A stretch of 64,000 bases of DNA from Paracoccus aminovorans (GTDB taxonomy: Bacteria; Pseudomonadota; Alphaproteobacteria; Rhodobacterales; Rhodobacteraceae), in assembly GCF_001546115.1 (NCBI RefSeq), contig NZ_KQ955209.1:62001-126000 (forward strand). The letters are read 5' to 3'. Made by a program: the position numbers and the translations under genes. Of the stretch, positions 8,909 through 18,486 are shown one piece after another (within the stretch, counting starts at the first letter, position 1; every line of letters begins with the position of its first letter). The notes beneath the pieces were generated by a model. The model was not told the DNA's origin. It ran no database searches and saw only the letters and a program-made list of their open reading frames with translations.

Positions 8909-10615
8909 ATGGCCATGCTGCGCGCGTTCTTCGCCTATTACCGGCCCTGGATGGGGCTTTTCTGGCTGGATTTCGGCTGCGCCGTCGTTTCGGGCCTGCT
9001 GGAGCTGGCCTTTCCGCTGGCGATCACCGGCTTCATCGACCACCTGCTGCCGCAGGGCAACTGGACGCTGACCATGGCCGCCGCCGTGGGCCTGCTGCTG
9101 CTCTATCTGGTGAATTCGGGGCTGATGGCGGTGGTGGTCTATTGGGGCCACAAGCTGGGCATCAATATCGAGACCGAGATGCGCGCCCGCGCCTTCGACC
9201 ATCTGACGCGGCTGTCGTGGCGCTGGTACGACCGCGCCCGCACCGGCAAGCTGGTCGCCCGCGTCACCCGCGACCTGGAAGAGATCGGCGAGGTCGCCCA
9301 TCACGGCCCCGAGGATGCGATCATCGCGATCATGACCTTCGTCGGCGCCTTCGTGCTGATGTTCTGGATCCATCCGCAGCTGGCCTTCATCGTGGCGCTG
9401 GTGGTGCCGGCGATGCTGGCGCTGATCGTGATCTATGGCGGCAAGATGACCCAGACCTGGCGCGCGATCTATTCCCGCGTCGGCGATTTCAACGTCCGGC
9501 TGGAAGAGGCCCTGGGCGGCGTCCGCGTCGTCCAGGCCTTTGGCAACGAACGCCACGAGAGCGAATTGTTCGCCAGCGACAACCGGAATTACCGCGCGAC
9601 GAAGCTGGAGGCCTATAAGGTCATGGCCACGGTCTCGGCCCTGCAATACATGGGGCTGCGGCTGGTGCAGGTCGTAGTCATGGTGGTCGGCGCCTGGTTC
9701 GTGCTGCGGGGCTCGCTGACGACCGGCGGCTTCGTCGGCTTCCTGGTGCTGGTCGGCGTCTTCTATCGCCCGCTGGAAAAGATCGCCGCGGTGATCGAGA
9801 CCTATCCGCGCGGCATCGCCGGCTTCCGCCGCTATCAGGAGTTGCTGGCGACCGAGCCCGAGATCGCCGATGCGCCGGGCGCCATCCCGGCGCCGGCGCT
9901 GAAGGGCGACATCCGTTTCGAGGGCGTGAGCTTCGCCTATGACGCGACCCGGCCGATCCTGCAGGGGATCGACCTCGACATCCGCGCCGGCGAGACGGTG
10001 GCCTTCGTCGGCCCCTCGGGCGCAGGAAAGACCACGCTGCTGGCGCTGCTTCCGCGCTTCTATGAGCCGACCGCCGGGCGGATCACCGTGGACGGGATCG
10101 CGCTGGACCGGATGCAGCTGCACAGCCTGCGCCGCCAGATCGGGCTGGTCAGCCAGGACGTGTTCCTGTTCGGCGGCACGTTGCGCGAGAACATCGCCTA
10201 TGGCCGGCTGGGCGCCACGGATGCCGAGATCCTGGCGGCGGCGCGCCAGGCCCAGCTGGGCCCGATGATCGAGACCCTGCCCGAGGGACTGGACACCGTC
10301 GTGGGCGAGCGCGGCGTGATGCTGTCGGGCGGGCAGAAGCAGCGGGTGGCGATCGCGCGGGCGTTTCTGAAGAACCCGCCGATCCTGATCCTGGACGAGG
10401 CGACCTCGGCGCTGGACAGCCAGACCGAGCGCGAGATCCAGGCGGCGCTGGATGCGCTGGCCGTCGGGCGCACCACGCTCGTCATCGCGCACCGGCTGGG
10501 CACCATCCGCCACGCCGACCGCATCGTCGTGATGGCGGGCGGCCGCATCGTCGAGACCGGGCCGCATGAGGGGCTGATTGCCCGGGGCGGGGTCTATGCC
10601 GGGCTGGCGCGCTGA
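8909..10615 (+). CDS. ABC exporter-type half-transporter (membrane domain fused to ATPase)
   Basis: A protein of 568 residues. Residues 1-310 carry six transmembrane helices of the type IV exporter fold. Residues 330-568 are an ATPase with Walker A GPSGAGKTT, signature LSGGQKQRV, Walker B PILILDEATSALD and the H-loop in LVIAHRLG. It would act as a homodimer. The gene follows fhuC by 17 bp on the same strand, so co-transcription is likely. In Yersinia and Mycobacterium, exporter-fold proteins (YbtPQ, IrtAB) import ferric siderophores; an iron role here is inferred from context alone. ATG codons at 8909 and 8915 are both possible starts, with GGAAGG and GAGGGAAG upstream. Confidence 0.88.
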   Translation: MAMLRAFFAYYRPWMGLFWLDFGCAVVSGLLELAFPLAITGFIDHLLPQGNWTLTMAAAVGLLLLYLVNSGLMAVVVYWGHKLGINIETEMRARAFDHLTRLSWRWYDRARTGKLVARVTRDLEEIGEVAHHGPEDAIIAIMTFVGAFVLMFWIHPQLAFIVALVVPAMLALIVIYGGKMTQTWRAIYSRVGDFNVRLEEALGGVRVVQAFGNERHESELFASDNRNYRATKLEAYKVMATVSALQYMGLRLVQVVVMVVGAWFVLRGSLTTGGFVGFLVLVGVFYRPLEKIAAVIETYPRGIAGFRRYQELLATEPEIADAPGAIPAPALKGDIRFEGVSFAYDATRPILQGIDLDIRAGETVAFVGPSGAGKTTLLALLPRFYEPTAGRITVDGIALDRMQLHSLRRQIGLVSQDVFLFGGTLRENIAYGRLGATDAEILAAARQAQLGPMIETLPEGLDTVVGERGVMLSGGQKQRVAIARAFLKNPPILILDEATSALDSQTEREIQAALDALAVGRTTLVIAHRLGTIRHADRIVVMAGGRIVETGPHEGLIARGGVYAGLAR

Positions 10616-10686
10616 CGGCAGCCTTGCGGTTTCGAGTGGGAAACGGTGAAGCGGCAGGCGCATCGCGGGTGGCGGCCTGGCTGAAT

Positions 10687-10712
10687 TGGGTATTTGGGGA
10701 GCAAAGAAGCGG
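10687..10712 (+). repeat. Degenerate copy of a recurrent intergenic sequence (GGGTATTTG type)
   Basis: The short stretch GGGTATTTGGGGAGCAAAGA lies in the 172-bp gap between two convergent genes. It resembles sequences at 23591-23668, 43071-43096 and 63590-63612, which are also just after genes. The rest of the gap shows no gene. Confidence 0.35.
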
Positions 10713-10787
10713 CGGGGTTTCGCGCAGAGAAAAGGGAACGGCCAGCCGGGTGGGGCTGGCAGTCGGTCGTTCGGGGCTGGCGGACCC

Positions 10788-12836
10788 CTAGAAGCTGCGC
10801 GAGACCGAGAGCTTGAAGTTGCGGCCGGGCGCCGGGCCGGTGAGCCAGGTCGCGGGCGTATAGTCCCGGTCGGTGACGTTGTCGACGCCCATGTGGACCT
10901 CGATGCCTTCGAGCTGGCCGCCCTGCGGTTTCCAGGTCGCGAAGATGTCGTGCACGCCATAGCCCGCGCGGCGATCCCCGTCCGGCTTGTCGCGGCCCGC
11001 GGCGAGCGTGCTGCGCAGGCCGATGCGCCAGGCGTCGCTGGCCTGCCAGATCGCCGAAAGCGTCACGCGGTTGTTCGGCAGCGTGTCGAGATCGGCGCCG
11101 TCCTGGTCCTCGCCATTCACCACCGAAACCGCGGCGCCCAGTTCCCAGGCCGCGATGGAATAACTGGCCTCGATCTCGCCGCCCCGCAGATAGGCGCGGT
11201 CGATGTTGACATAGGCCGGCGTCGGCGCCGGCGCGTTGGTGCGCATGATCATGTCGTCGATATGGTTGCGGAACAGCGTGAGCTTCAGCACCGCCTCGTC
11301 GCCGGCAGCGAAAATGCCCGAACCACTATAGGAGATGCCGGCCTCGATGTTCTTGCCCTTCTCGTCCTTGAGGTCGGGCGAAGGCGCGCCGCCCATATAG
11401 GTGTCGAACAACTCGTCCGCCGTCGGCATGCGGTTCACCAGCGCGACCGAGCCGAAGACCGACCAGTTGTCGTCCAGCCGATAGATCGCCGCGATCTGCG
11501 GTTCGAAGGAATCGGAACTGTAGCGGTCGTCCGTGGCGGTGACGGAACTTTTCGGCTCGATGCGCTGCCTGTCATAGCGCAGGCCGGTGTTCACCGTCAG
11601 ATCGCCCCAAGTCACCTCGGACAGCGCGAAGGCGGACCAGAACCGGGTAATCCCCTCGGGGTGCGAGGCCGCGGCCACGCGCGAGGAACGGTCCTGCCGC
11701 GAAATCTCGGCCCCGGTGGTCAGGTGATGGTCAAAGCCTGCCCCCGAGAGGTCGGCGACGTTCTGCAGCCTGAACTTCCATAGCCGGTAATCGCGCCGAC
11801 CGAGGAAGCTGTCCATGATCGGCTCGTCCGGGTCGTCGCCCTGCTGCACGTCCTTCATGGTGCTGGTATAGGACAGCGTCGCGGTCAGATCGACATAGCG
11901 GTTGTCCTGCGGGTTCCAGCCCCAGATCAGCCGCGCGGTCTGGTCGCGGGTGGTGATGTCGCCCACGCCCCAGGAAAAGCCCGGATAGAACATATCCTTT
12001 TGCGACCCGTTGATCTGGTCGAAATCCTGATCCTCGCCCTTGGCCTCGAGATGCTGGTAAGAGAAGGCGACATATTGGTCGCCGAAGGTCTTTTTCGCCT
12101 TCAGCAGCAGGTTGGGCGTCCTGGAATTCGCGCGCACCGTGGTGTTGCCGTCGGCGTCCTTGGTGTCGCCCAGCTTGCGCCAGGCGAAGGCGGCCAGGGC
12201 CTCGAAATCCTCGGCCGGGCGCCAGCCGAGCGCTATGCTGCCCAGCACGGTGTCCGGGTTCGAGGCATAGCCGAGCTTGGCCTTGCCGCCAAAATTCTTG
12301 CCGGGGGCGATCAGGTCGCTGGCCTCGATCGTCTCCATGGCGATCACGCCGCCGAGCGCGCCCGAGCCGTAGAGCGTGGAGGAGCCGGGACCGCGCAGCA
12401 CCTCGACCTGGCGCAGGAAATCCGGTTCGACGAACAGCGCGCCTTGGCGATAGGATTCGTAGTATTTCTTTTCGCCGTCGATCAGCTGGACGATGCCGGC
12501 CTCGGAGGCGGCGGCGCTGGAGGAGCCGAAGCCGCGGATGTTGAAGCCCTGGCCGAAGAAGCTGCCCGAGCCGACGCCGGCGACGCCCGGCACGGTCGAG
12601 AGCACCTCGCCGATATGGGTCGCCTCGATGTCGTCGAGCTGCTGGCCGTCCACGACCGAGACGGATTGCGGCACCTCGGAGGCGACCTTGGGCCTGCCGG
12701 CGCGCAGCACCAGCTGGTCCAGCACGAAGGTTTGCGGCGCGGCGTCCTGCGCCCAGGTCGGGCCGGCGAGCGTCAGGGTGGTCAGGCAGGTCGAGCCGGC
12801 AAGCAGCGCGCCCAGAAACAGGTGGCGTGGCATCAT
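10788..12836 (-). CDS. hmuR: TonB-dependent haem/haemoglobin receptor
   Basis: An outer-membrane receptor of 682 residues. The signal peptide ends near TWAQ. The plug carries QSVSVVDGQQLDD and VEVLRGPGSSTLYGSGALGG. Haem receptors usually have FRAP and NPNL boxes; near the middle I see only a divergent NRMPTADELFD, a position typical of such receptors. The C-terminus ends in VSRSF, an aromatic residue as needed for barrel assembly. Haem specificity is inferred mainly because the gene diverges from hmuSTUV. The 146-bp gap between the receptor and hmuS holds the shared motif at 12908 and a TTGACA on the minus strand that could be its -35 box. Confidence 0.85.
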   Translation of the reverse strand: MMPRHLFLGALLAGSTCLTTLTLAGPTWAQDAAPQTFVLDQLVLRAGRPKVASEVPQSVSVVDGQQLDDIEATHIGEVLSTVPGVAGVGSGSFFGQGFNIRGFGSSSAAASEAGIVQLIDGEKKYYESYRQGALFVEPDFLRQVEVLRGPGSSTLYGSGALGGVIAMETIEASDLIAPGKNFGGKAKLGYASNPDTVLGSIALGWRPAEDFEALAAFAWRKLGDTKDADGNTTVRANSRTPNLLLKAKKTFGDQYVAFSYQHLEAKGEDQDFDQINGSQKDMFYPGFSWGVGDITTRDQTARLIWGWNPQDNRYVDLTATLSYTSTMKDVQQGDDPDEPIMDSFLGRRDYRLWKFRLQNVADLSGAGFDHHLTTGAEISRQDRSSRVAAASHPEGITRFWSAFALSEVTWGDLTVNTGLRYDRQRIEPKSSVTATDDRYSSDSFEPQIAAIYRLDDNWSVFGSVALVNRMPTADELFDTYMGGAPSPDLKDEKGKNIEAGISYSGSGIFAAGDEAVLKLTLFRNHIDDMIMRTNAPAPTPAYVNIDRAYLRGGEIEASYSIAAWELGAAVSVVNGEDQDGADLDTLPNNRVTLSAIWQASDAWRIGLRSTLAAGRDKPDGDRRAGYGVHDIFATWKPQGGQLEGIEVHMGVDNVTDRDYTPATWLTGPAPGRNFKLSVSRSF

Positions 12837-12907
12837 GTCCCCGTGGTCTTGTCAGGAAAGTTACGGCTGGCCACGGGGCTGGCATCTTGCGCTGGGTAAA
12901 TTAATCC

Positions 12908-12921
12908 TAGTAAATCTGTCA
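12908..12921 (+). promoter_or_regulatory. Candidate iron-response motif TAGTAAATCTGTCA
   Basis: The second copy of the 14-bp motif seen at 3104-3117. It lies between the divergent hmuR and hmuS genes, 61 bp before the hmuS ATG. On the minus strand it overlaps TTGACA, a possible -35 element for hmuR, so a bound regulator could control both directions. The inverted pair AATC and GATT flanks TGTCAAT here. Confidence 0.45.
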
Positions 12922-12982
12922 ATGATTCCCTGCCGATCATCCCGGGCGCCGGCCCGGGAGCAATCCAGTGAAAGGCCCGAGC

Positions 12983-14023
12983 ATGAGCCCATATTCCCCC
13001 GAAGACCTGCGCCGCCTGGCGGCCGAGGACGCGGGCCGCCCCTTCGACCTGGCCGAGCGCCTGGGCGTGCCCGAAGCGGCGCTGGTCGCGGCCGAGACCG
13101 GGCGCGGCACCACCCGCATCGACGCCACGCCCGGCCGGCTGATCCCGATGGTGCAGGCCCTGGGCGAGGTCATGGCCCTGACCCGCAACCGGTCCTGCGT
13201 GATCGAGAAGCTCGGCACCTACAACGACTTCCACGACGGCGAACATGCCGCGATGACGGTGGACCACGAGATCGACCTGCGCATGTTCCCGCGCCATTGG
13301 CTGCATGGCTTTGCCGTCGAGAAGGCGGGCGATGCCGGCATCCGCCGCTCGATCCAGGTCTTCGACGCGGCCGGCGACGCGATCCACAAGATCCACCTGC
13401 GCGAGGGCTCGGACCTGGGCGCCTGGGCCGCGCTGAAGCGGGCGCTGGCGCTGCCGGAGCAGTCCGACAGCATCGAACTGGCCGCGCGCGCGCCGGTCGA
13501 GCCGGCCAAGGCCGCGCCCGAGCGGGTCGAGGCGCTGCGCCGCGAGTGGTCCGAGATGACCGACACGCATCAGTTCAACATTCTGATCCGCCGGCTGAAG
13601 ATGAACCGGCTGGGTGCCTATCGTAGCATCGGCGCGCCCTTCGTGCGGCCGCTTTCGGTCGAGGCGGTGCCGGCGCTGATCGAGCGCGTGCAGGCCGAGG
13701 GCTGCGGCGTGATGATGTTCGTCGGCAACCAGGGCTGCATCGAGATCCATTCGGGTCGGTTCGAGACGCTGCGGCCGATGGGGCCCTGGCTGAACGTGAT
13801 GGACCCGCGCTTCAACCTGCACCTGCGCGGCGACCATGTGGCCGAGGTCTGGGCGGTGGAAAAGCCGACCAAGCGCGGCCCGGCGCTCTCGGTCGAGGCC
13901 TTCGACGCCGAGGGGGCGCTGATCTTCCAATGCTTCGGGCTGCGGCCCGAAAAGGGCGGCGACGCAGCGCAATGGGCGGCGCTGGTCGGGGGCCTGCCGG
14001 CGCTGGCCGAGGCCGCGGCATGA
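12983..14023 (+). CDS. hmuS: HmuS/HemS-family haem-handling protein
   Basis: A cytoplasmic protein of 346 residues made of two similar halves (about 20-170 and 190-340), as in HemS, ShuS and ChuS. Family motifs include NRSCVIEK and FVGNQGCIEIHSG, followed by PWLNVMDPRFNLHL. Members bind imported haem and either traffic it or open the ring to release iron. The ATG at 12983 has GAAAGG eight bases upstream and is preferred over an in-frame GTG at 12968. It is the first gene of hmuSTUV and overlaps hmuT by 4 bp. Confidence 0.92.
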   Translation: MSPYSPEDLRRLAAEDAGRPFDLAERLGVPEAALVAAETGRGTTRIDATPGRLIPMVQALGEVMALTRNRSCVIEKLGTYNDFHDGEHAAMTVDHEIDLRMFPRHWLHGFAVEKAGDAGIRRSIQVFDAAGDAIHKIHLREGSDLGAWAALKRALALPEQSDSIELAARAPVEPAKAAPERVEALRREWSEMTDTHQFNILIRRLKMNRLGAYRSIGAPFVRPLSVEAVPALIERVQAEGCGVMMFVGNQGCIEIHSGRFETLRPMGPWLNVMDPRFNLHLRGDHVAEVWAVEKPTKRGPALSVEAFDAEGALIFQCFGLRPEKGGDAAQWAALVGGLPALAEAAA

Positions 14024-14895
14024 GGCGGCTGGCGCTGCTCGCGCTGCTGCTAGCCGGGACCGCCCATGCGCAATCCTGGCCCGAGGCCAGGCGCGTGCTG
14101 CCGCTGGGCGGTTCGGTCACCGAGATCGTCTATGCCTTGGGTGAACAGGACCGGCTGGTCGGGCGCGACACCACCTCGAACTGGCCGCCCGAGGCGAATG
14201 CCCTGCCCGATGTCGGCTATGTGCGGGCGCTGGCGCCGGAGGGGGTGCTGTCGGTCTCGCCCGACCTGATCATCGCCGAGGATGGCGCCGGCCCGCCCGA
14301 GGCGGTTTCGGTGCTGAAGGCCGCGGGCGTGCCCTATGTCACGGTGGACGAGAGCTATGACGCCGAGGGGGTGCTGAAAAAGGTCGACGCGGTCGCCGGC
14401 GCCCTGGGCGTCGCCGAAAAGGGCCGCGCGCTGCATGAGAAGCTGGCGGCCGACCTGAAGGCGGCGGCAGAACGATCGGCCACCGTCGGCACGCCGAAGA
14501 AGGTGCTGTTCGTGCTGTCCCTGCAAGGCGGCCGCGTGATGGCGGGCGGCACCGGCACCGCCGCCGACGGCATCATCCGGCTGGCCGGCGCGGAAAACGC
14601 CATGGCGCAGATCCAGGGCTACAAGCCTCTGACCGACGAGGCGGTGATCCAGGCGGCGCCGGACGTGATCCTGATGATGCGGCGCGGCGACGACAAGGCC
14701 GATGCAGAGGCCAATGGCGGCAACAGCCACGCGGCGGCCAGGGAGGCGGCGCTGGCCATGCCGGCGCTGGCCCAGACCCCGGCCGGCCGCGACGGCGCGC
14801 TGGTGATGATGGACGGGCTGAAACTGCTCGGCTTTGGCCCGCGCACCGGCGAGGCCGCGGTCGAGCTGCACGACCTGATCTATACCGGGTCGTGA
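14020..14895 (+). CDS. hmuT: Haem ABC transporter substrate-binding protein
   Basis: A periplasmic protein of 291 residues. The signal peptide is MRRLALLALLLAGTAHA. Family markers are RVLPLGGSVTEIVYALGE at the start of the mature protein, VGRDTTSNWP, and a conserved tyrosine in the YKPLTDEA segment, the region that contacts haem in HmuT/ShuT. It would receive haem from the outer-membrane receptor and pass it to HmuUV. Its stop overlaps the hmuU start by one base (TGATG). Confidence 0.92.
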   Translation: MRRLALLALLLAGTAHAQSWPEARRVLPLGGSVTEIVYALGEQDRLVGRDTTSNWPPEANALPDVGYVRALAPEGVLSVSPDLIIAEDGAGPPEAVSVLKAAGVPYVTVDESYDAEGVLKKVDAVAGALGVAEKGRALHEKLAADLKAAAERSATVGTPKKVLFVLSLQGGRVMAGGTGTAADGIIRLAGAENAMAQIQGYKPLTDEAVIQAAPDVILMMRRGDDKADAEANGGNSHAAAREAALAMPALAQTPAGRDGALVMMDGLKLLGFGPRTGEAAVELHDLIYTGS

Positions 14896-15965
14896 TGGTG
14901 GCCTTGCACCCCGAAGGCGCGCGCATCGAGGGCGACCGCGGCCCGCGCGCCCGCCGGCTGTGCCTGGCGCTGGCGGTGCTGCTGGTGGCGGTGGCGCTGG
15001 TCTCGCTGGGCTGGGGCGCTTCGGGCACCTCGCTTACGCGGGCGGTGTCGGACTGGCTGGCCGGGCGCGAGCTGGCGGTGCAGGACCGGGTGGTGCTGAT
15101 GGACATCCGCCTGCCGCGGGTGCTGATGGGCATGGTCGTCGGCGCCTCGCTCGCGGTCTCGGGCGCGGTGATGCAGGGGCTGTTCCGCAACCCGCTGGCC
15201 GATCCGGGCATCGTCGGCGTCAGCGCCGGCGCCTCGCTGGCGGCGATCTGCGCCATCGTGCTGGGCGCGGCACTGCCCGCCGGGATCGCGGCGCTGTTCG
15301 GCTGGTATCTGGTGCCGGTCGCGGCCTTTTTCGGCGGCTGGGTCACGACGCTGCTGCTGTACCGCATCGCCACGCGGCGCGGCCGCACCTCGGTCGCGAC
15401 CATGCTGCTGGCCGGGATCGCGCTCGGGGCGATCATGGGGGCGTTTTCGGGGCTTCTGGTGTTCCGCGCCACCGATGCCGAGCTGCGCGACCTGACCTTC
15501 TGGGGCCTGGGCTCGCTGGCCGGGGCGAACTGGCCCAAGCTGATCGCCGGGGCGCCGATCATGATGCTGGCGCTGGTCTTTGCGCCCACGCTGGCGCGCG
15601 GCCTGAACGCGCTGGCCCTGGGCGAGGCCGCCGCCGGCCATGTCGGCATCCGCGTGCAGCGGGTCAAGAACCTCGCCATCCTGACCGTCGCCGGCGCCAC
15701 CGGCGCCGCGGTCGCGGTCTCGGGCGGGATCGGCTTCGTCGGCATCGTGGTGCCGCATCTGTTGCGGCTGATCAGCGGGCCGGACCACCGCTGGCTGCTG
15801 GTCAACTCGGCGCTCCTGGGGGCGATCATGCTGCTGGGCGCCGACATGGTCAGCCGCACAGTGGTCGCGCCGGCCGAGCTGCCCATCGGCATCGTCACCG
15901 CCATCATGGGCGGGCCGTTCTTCCTGTGGATCCTGTTGCGCAATCGCGGAGTGCTGGACCTGTGA
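14895..15965 (+). CDS. hmuU: Haem ABC transporter permease
   Basis: A FecCD-type inner-membrane permease of 356 residues with about ten hydrophobic helices. The family motif GAVMQGLFRNPLADPGIVG lies near 90-108, and GFVGIVVPHLLRLISGPDHR precedes the ATPase-contact helix. A GTG three bases upstream (14892) is an alternative start. It overlaps hmuV by GTGA. The N-terminus is about 20 residues longer and more polar than many homologues. Confidence 0.92.
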   Translation: MVALHPEGARIEGDRGPRARRLCLALAVLLVAVALVSLGWGASGTSLTRAVSDWLAGRELAVQDRVVLMDIRLPRVLMGMVVGASLAVSGAVMQGLFRNPLADPGIVGVSAGASLAAICAIVLGAALPAGIAALFGWYLVPVAAFFGGWVTTLLLYRIATRRGRTSVATMLLAGIALGAIMGAFSGLLVFRATDAELRDLTFWGLGSLAGANWPKLIAGAPIMMLALVFAPTLARGLNALALGEAAAGHVGIRVQRVKNLAILTVAGATGAAVAVSGGIGFVGIVVPHLLRLISGPDHRWLLVNSALLGAIMLLGADMVSRTVVAPAELPIGIVTAIMGGPFFLWILLRNRGVLDL

Positions 15966-16735
15966 GCCTGATTGCCCGCGACATCAGCGTCAGCCTGGGC
16001 CGAAAGCCGGTGCTGCACGGCGTCGACCTGACCGCCCGCGCCGGCGAGGTCACGGCCATCGTCGGCCCGAATGGCTCGGGCAAGACCACGCTGATGCGCT
16101 GCCTGACCGGCGAGCTGGCCTGCAAGGGCCGGATCAGCCTGGGTGATCGCGACCTTGCCGCCATGCCGCCCGAGGAACAGGCTCGGCGCCGGGCGGTGCT
16201 GCCGCAGGCGGCGGCGCTGTCCTTTCCCTTTACCGTGGCCGAGGTGGTCCGCATCGGGTTGGAAGCGCGCGGCGAGCGGGCCGAGGCGCTGGTCCCGGCC
16301 GCGCTGGCTGCGGTGGACCTGCCCGGTTTCTCGGGCCGGCTCTATCAGGAACTGTCGGGTGGCGAGCAACAGCGGGTGCAGTTGGCCCGGGTGCTGGCGC
16401 AGGTCTGGCAGCCGGTCGATGAGGCCGGGCCGCGCTGGCTGCTGCTGGACGAGCCGGTCAGCAGCCTCGACATCGCGCATCAGCTGGTGGTGATGCGGCT
16501 TGCCGCCGATTACGCCAGGCGCGGCGGCGGCGTGGTCGCGGTGCTGCACGACCTGAACCTGACCGCGCTTTTCGCGCAAAACCTGCTGCTGATGAGCGGC
16601 GGGCGCGTGCTGCATCAGGGTCCCGCGGCCGAGGTGCTGACCGACGAGCTGCTGTCGCGGGCCTATGGCTGCCGGCTGCGGGTGAACGCCGTGCCGGACA
16701 GCGGCATCTGGGTGCTGCCCCACGCCGCCGCCTAG
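15962..16735 (+). CDS. hmuV: Haem ABC transporter ATPase
   Basis: An ATPase of 257 residues powering HmuU. Walker A is GPNGSGKTT, the signature is LSGGEQQRVQ, Walker B is RWLLLDEPVSSLD, and the H-loop is VAVLHDLN. It starts with GTG, overlapping the hmuU stop. Its last 4 bp overlap the end of the convergent MYG1-like gene, so no terminator fits between them. Confidence 0.92.
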   Translation: MSLIARDISVSLGRKPVLHGVDLTARAGEVTAIVGPNGSGKTTLMRCLTGELACKGRISLGDRDLAAMPPEEQARRRAVLPQAAALSFPFTVAEVVRIGLEARGERAEALVPAALAAVDLPGFSGRLYQELSGGEQQRVQLARVLAQVWQPVDEAGPRWLLLDEPVSSLDIAHQLVVMRLAADYARRGGGVVAVLHDLNLTALFAQNLLLMSGGRVLHQGPAAEVLTDELLSRAYGCRLRVNAVPDSGIWVLPHAAA

Positions 16736-17658
16736 GGCGCCTCGGCCTCGCGCACGGCGATGCGGGCCATCTCGAGAATGGCCTCGCGCGTCTCGGCCAC
16801 GGCGATGAAGCGGCCGTTGTGGCAGAAGCGCGCGCCCGGCACGCCCGAGGCGGCTTCCAGCGCCGCATCGGTCAGCCCGGCCCAGGCCTCGGGCAGGTCG
16901 GCACGCTGCGCGAAGCCGTCCTCGGCCTTGCGGATCCCGGTCAGCGCCCAGTCGCGCTCGCGCGGGTGGATGACGAACAGCAGGTGATCGGCGCCCGCCT
17001 TCTCGATGGCGGCGCGAAACGGCATGCCCTGCGGCAGTTCCAGCACCCGCGCGGTGCCGGCGGCGGCGATGGCGCGCAGCACGACGGCCTCGGCCCGGGC
17101 CTTGGCGGCCTTGCGGCGGATGCTGGCCTCGATGAAGGCCTGCGCGATGGCTTGCGCGTCGGCAAAGGCCTGGGTCTCGGCCTGTGGGTCGGGATCGTCA
17201 AAGACCGGCTTCAGGCTTTCCAAGAGCATCGGCAGGGTCAGGTCGGCCAGCAGCGGCCCGGCGGTCGAGGGGTCCAGCGCGCCATTGTCCATCAGGTCGA
17301 TCGGCAGCACGAAGCCCGCGTCGAGATCGGCATGGATCGCCTCGACATCCGGCTCGGGCACCGCCAGGGCACGCAGGTAGCCGCGGCCGAAATGCCGCCA
17401 GACCAGCCCGAAGGAGCTGAGCGGCCGGCCATCCTCGCGCAGCGGCGCCGGGCGCTGGTGATGGTCGAAAACCCCGGCCTGCGCGTCATAGGCCCGGCCG
17501 ACGTCATAGATGAGCCGGTCGGGGGCGGGCGTGATCCAGGCCGCGTCGCGGCTGCGCACCAGCCGGGCGTCCGGGAACAGCCGCGCCAGGATCACCGTCG
17601 ACAGCAGCTCATCGGCGTGAAAGCCGCCGGAATGGGTCACGAGAAAGGAAATGGTCAT
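16732..17658 (-). CDS. MYG1-family (UPF0160) putative metal-dependent nuclease
   Basis: A protein of 308 residues with the DHH-like motifs of MYG1: THSGGFHADE at the N-terminus, RLIYDVG around residue 46, and FDHHQ near 64-68. These Asp and His residues bind metal. Eukaryotic MYG1 is a 3'-5' RNA exonuclease; bacterial members are largely uncharacterised. The gene stands alone and converges on hmuV. Confidence 0.85.
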   Translation of the reverse strand: MTISFLVTHSGGFHADELLSTVILARLFPDARLVRSRDAAWITPAPDRLIYDVGRAYDAQAGVFDHHQRPAPLREDGRPLSSFGLVWRHFGRGYLRALAVPEPDVEAIHADLDAGFVLPIDLMDNGALDPSTAGPLLADLTLPMLLESLKPVFDDPDPQAETQAFADAQAIAQAFIEASIRRKAAKARAEAVVLRAIAAAGTARVLELPQGMPFRAAIEKAGADHLLFVIHPRERDWALTGIRKAEDGFAQRADLPEAWAGLTDAALEAASGVPGARFCHNGRFIAVAETREAILEMARIAVREAEAP

Positions 17659-17751
17659 GGAATGCGGCCCTTGAAGGTCAGACGCGGCCCGGATGGCGCG
17701 CCGCCCGCCCCTTAGCCGAAAAAACCCCGGCGCGGAATGGCCGTCCGCGCG

Positions 17752-18354
17752 TCACTCGGCCAGCAGTTCCGTGTCCCAGTAAAGATAGTCCATCCAGCTT
17801 TCATGCAGGTGGTTCGGCGGAAAGCGCCGGCCGACGGCATGCATTTCCTCGGGGCTGGGCCGGCGCGGCGGCTGGCGCAGCTTCAGCCCCGAATGGCGCA
17901 GCGACTTGTTGGCCTTTTTCAGGTTGCAGGGCGAACAGGCCGCCACGACGTTTTCCCAGCTGGTCACCCCCCCGCGCGAGCGCGGGATGACGTGGTCGAA
18001 GGTCAGATCGCCCTTGGCGCCGCAATACTGGCAGCAGAATTCGTCCCGCAGAAAAAGATTGAAGCGCGTGAATGCCACGCGCTTCTGGGGTTTGACGAAA
18101 TCCTTCAGCACCACGACCGAGGGGATGCGTATGCTTTGCCTCTGGCTTCGCACCACCTCGTCATATTCGGCGATGATCTGCACCCTGTCGAGAAACACCG
18201 CCTTGATCGCCTCCTGCCAGGGCCAGAGCGACAGGGGGTAATAGCTCAGCGGTCGGAAATCGGCGTTCAGCACCAATGCGGGATGTTGGCGCAGGCTTGA
18301 GGGTTCCCGCACGAACTGCGTTCGAAAATCGCCGTGGTCATCCAGCATCGGCAC
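17752..18354 (-). CDS. HNH endonuclease family protein
   Basis: A protein of 200 residues. The HNH fold is clear: CQYCGAKG with the first zinc-binding CxxC, then LTFDHVIPRSRGG with the catalytic histidine, then NVVAACSPCNLKKAN with the second CxxC and the asparagine. The sequence before it (ALVLNADFRPLSYYPLSLW) is a standard lead-in for this stand-alone family in Rhodobacteraceae. Its biological target is unknown. The gene has no phage genes next to it and looks like a core gene. Confidence 0.88.
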   Translation of the reverse strand: MPMLDDHGDFRTQFVREPSSLRQHPALVLNADFRPLSYYPLSLWPWQEAIKAVFLDRVQIIAEYDEVVRSQRQSIRIPSVVVLKDFVKPQKRVAFTRFNLFLRDEFCCQYCGAKGDLTFDHVIPRSRGGVTSWENVVAACSPCNLKKANKSLRHSGLKLRQPPRRPSPEEMHAVGRRFPPNHLHESWMDYLYWDTELLAE

Positions 18355-18486
18355 CTCGTTTCGCCTTGCCCGGAACTCGTCGTCTTCTTTGGCCCCGACT
18401 ATATATCGCGGCGATGGGCTGACAAGTCCCCGAATATATGCCCGGGCATCAATTAAACGCGGGCCGTGACGCGGATATGACAGGGG

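Noticed and set aside
14573..16723. Very long minus-strand open frame (716 codons) opposite hmuTUV
   Set aside because: It is antisense to three genes with intact catalytic motifs; long shadow frames are normal at this GC content.
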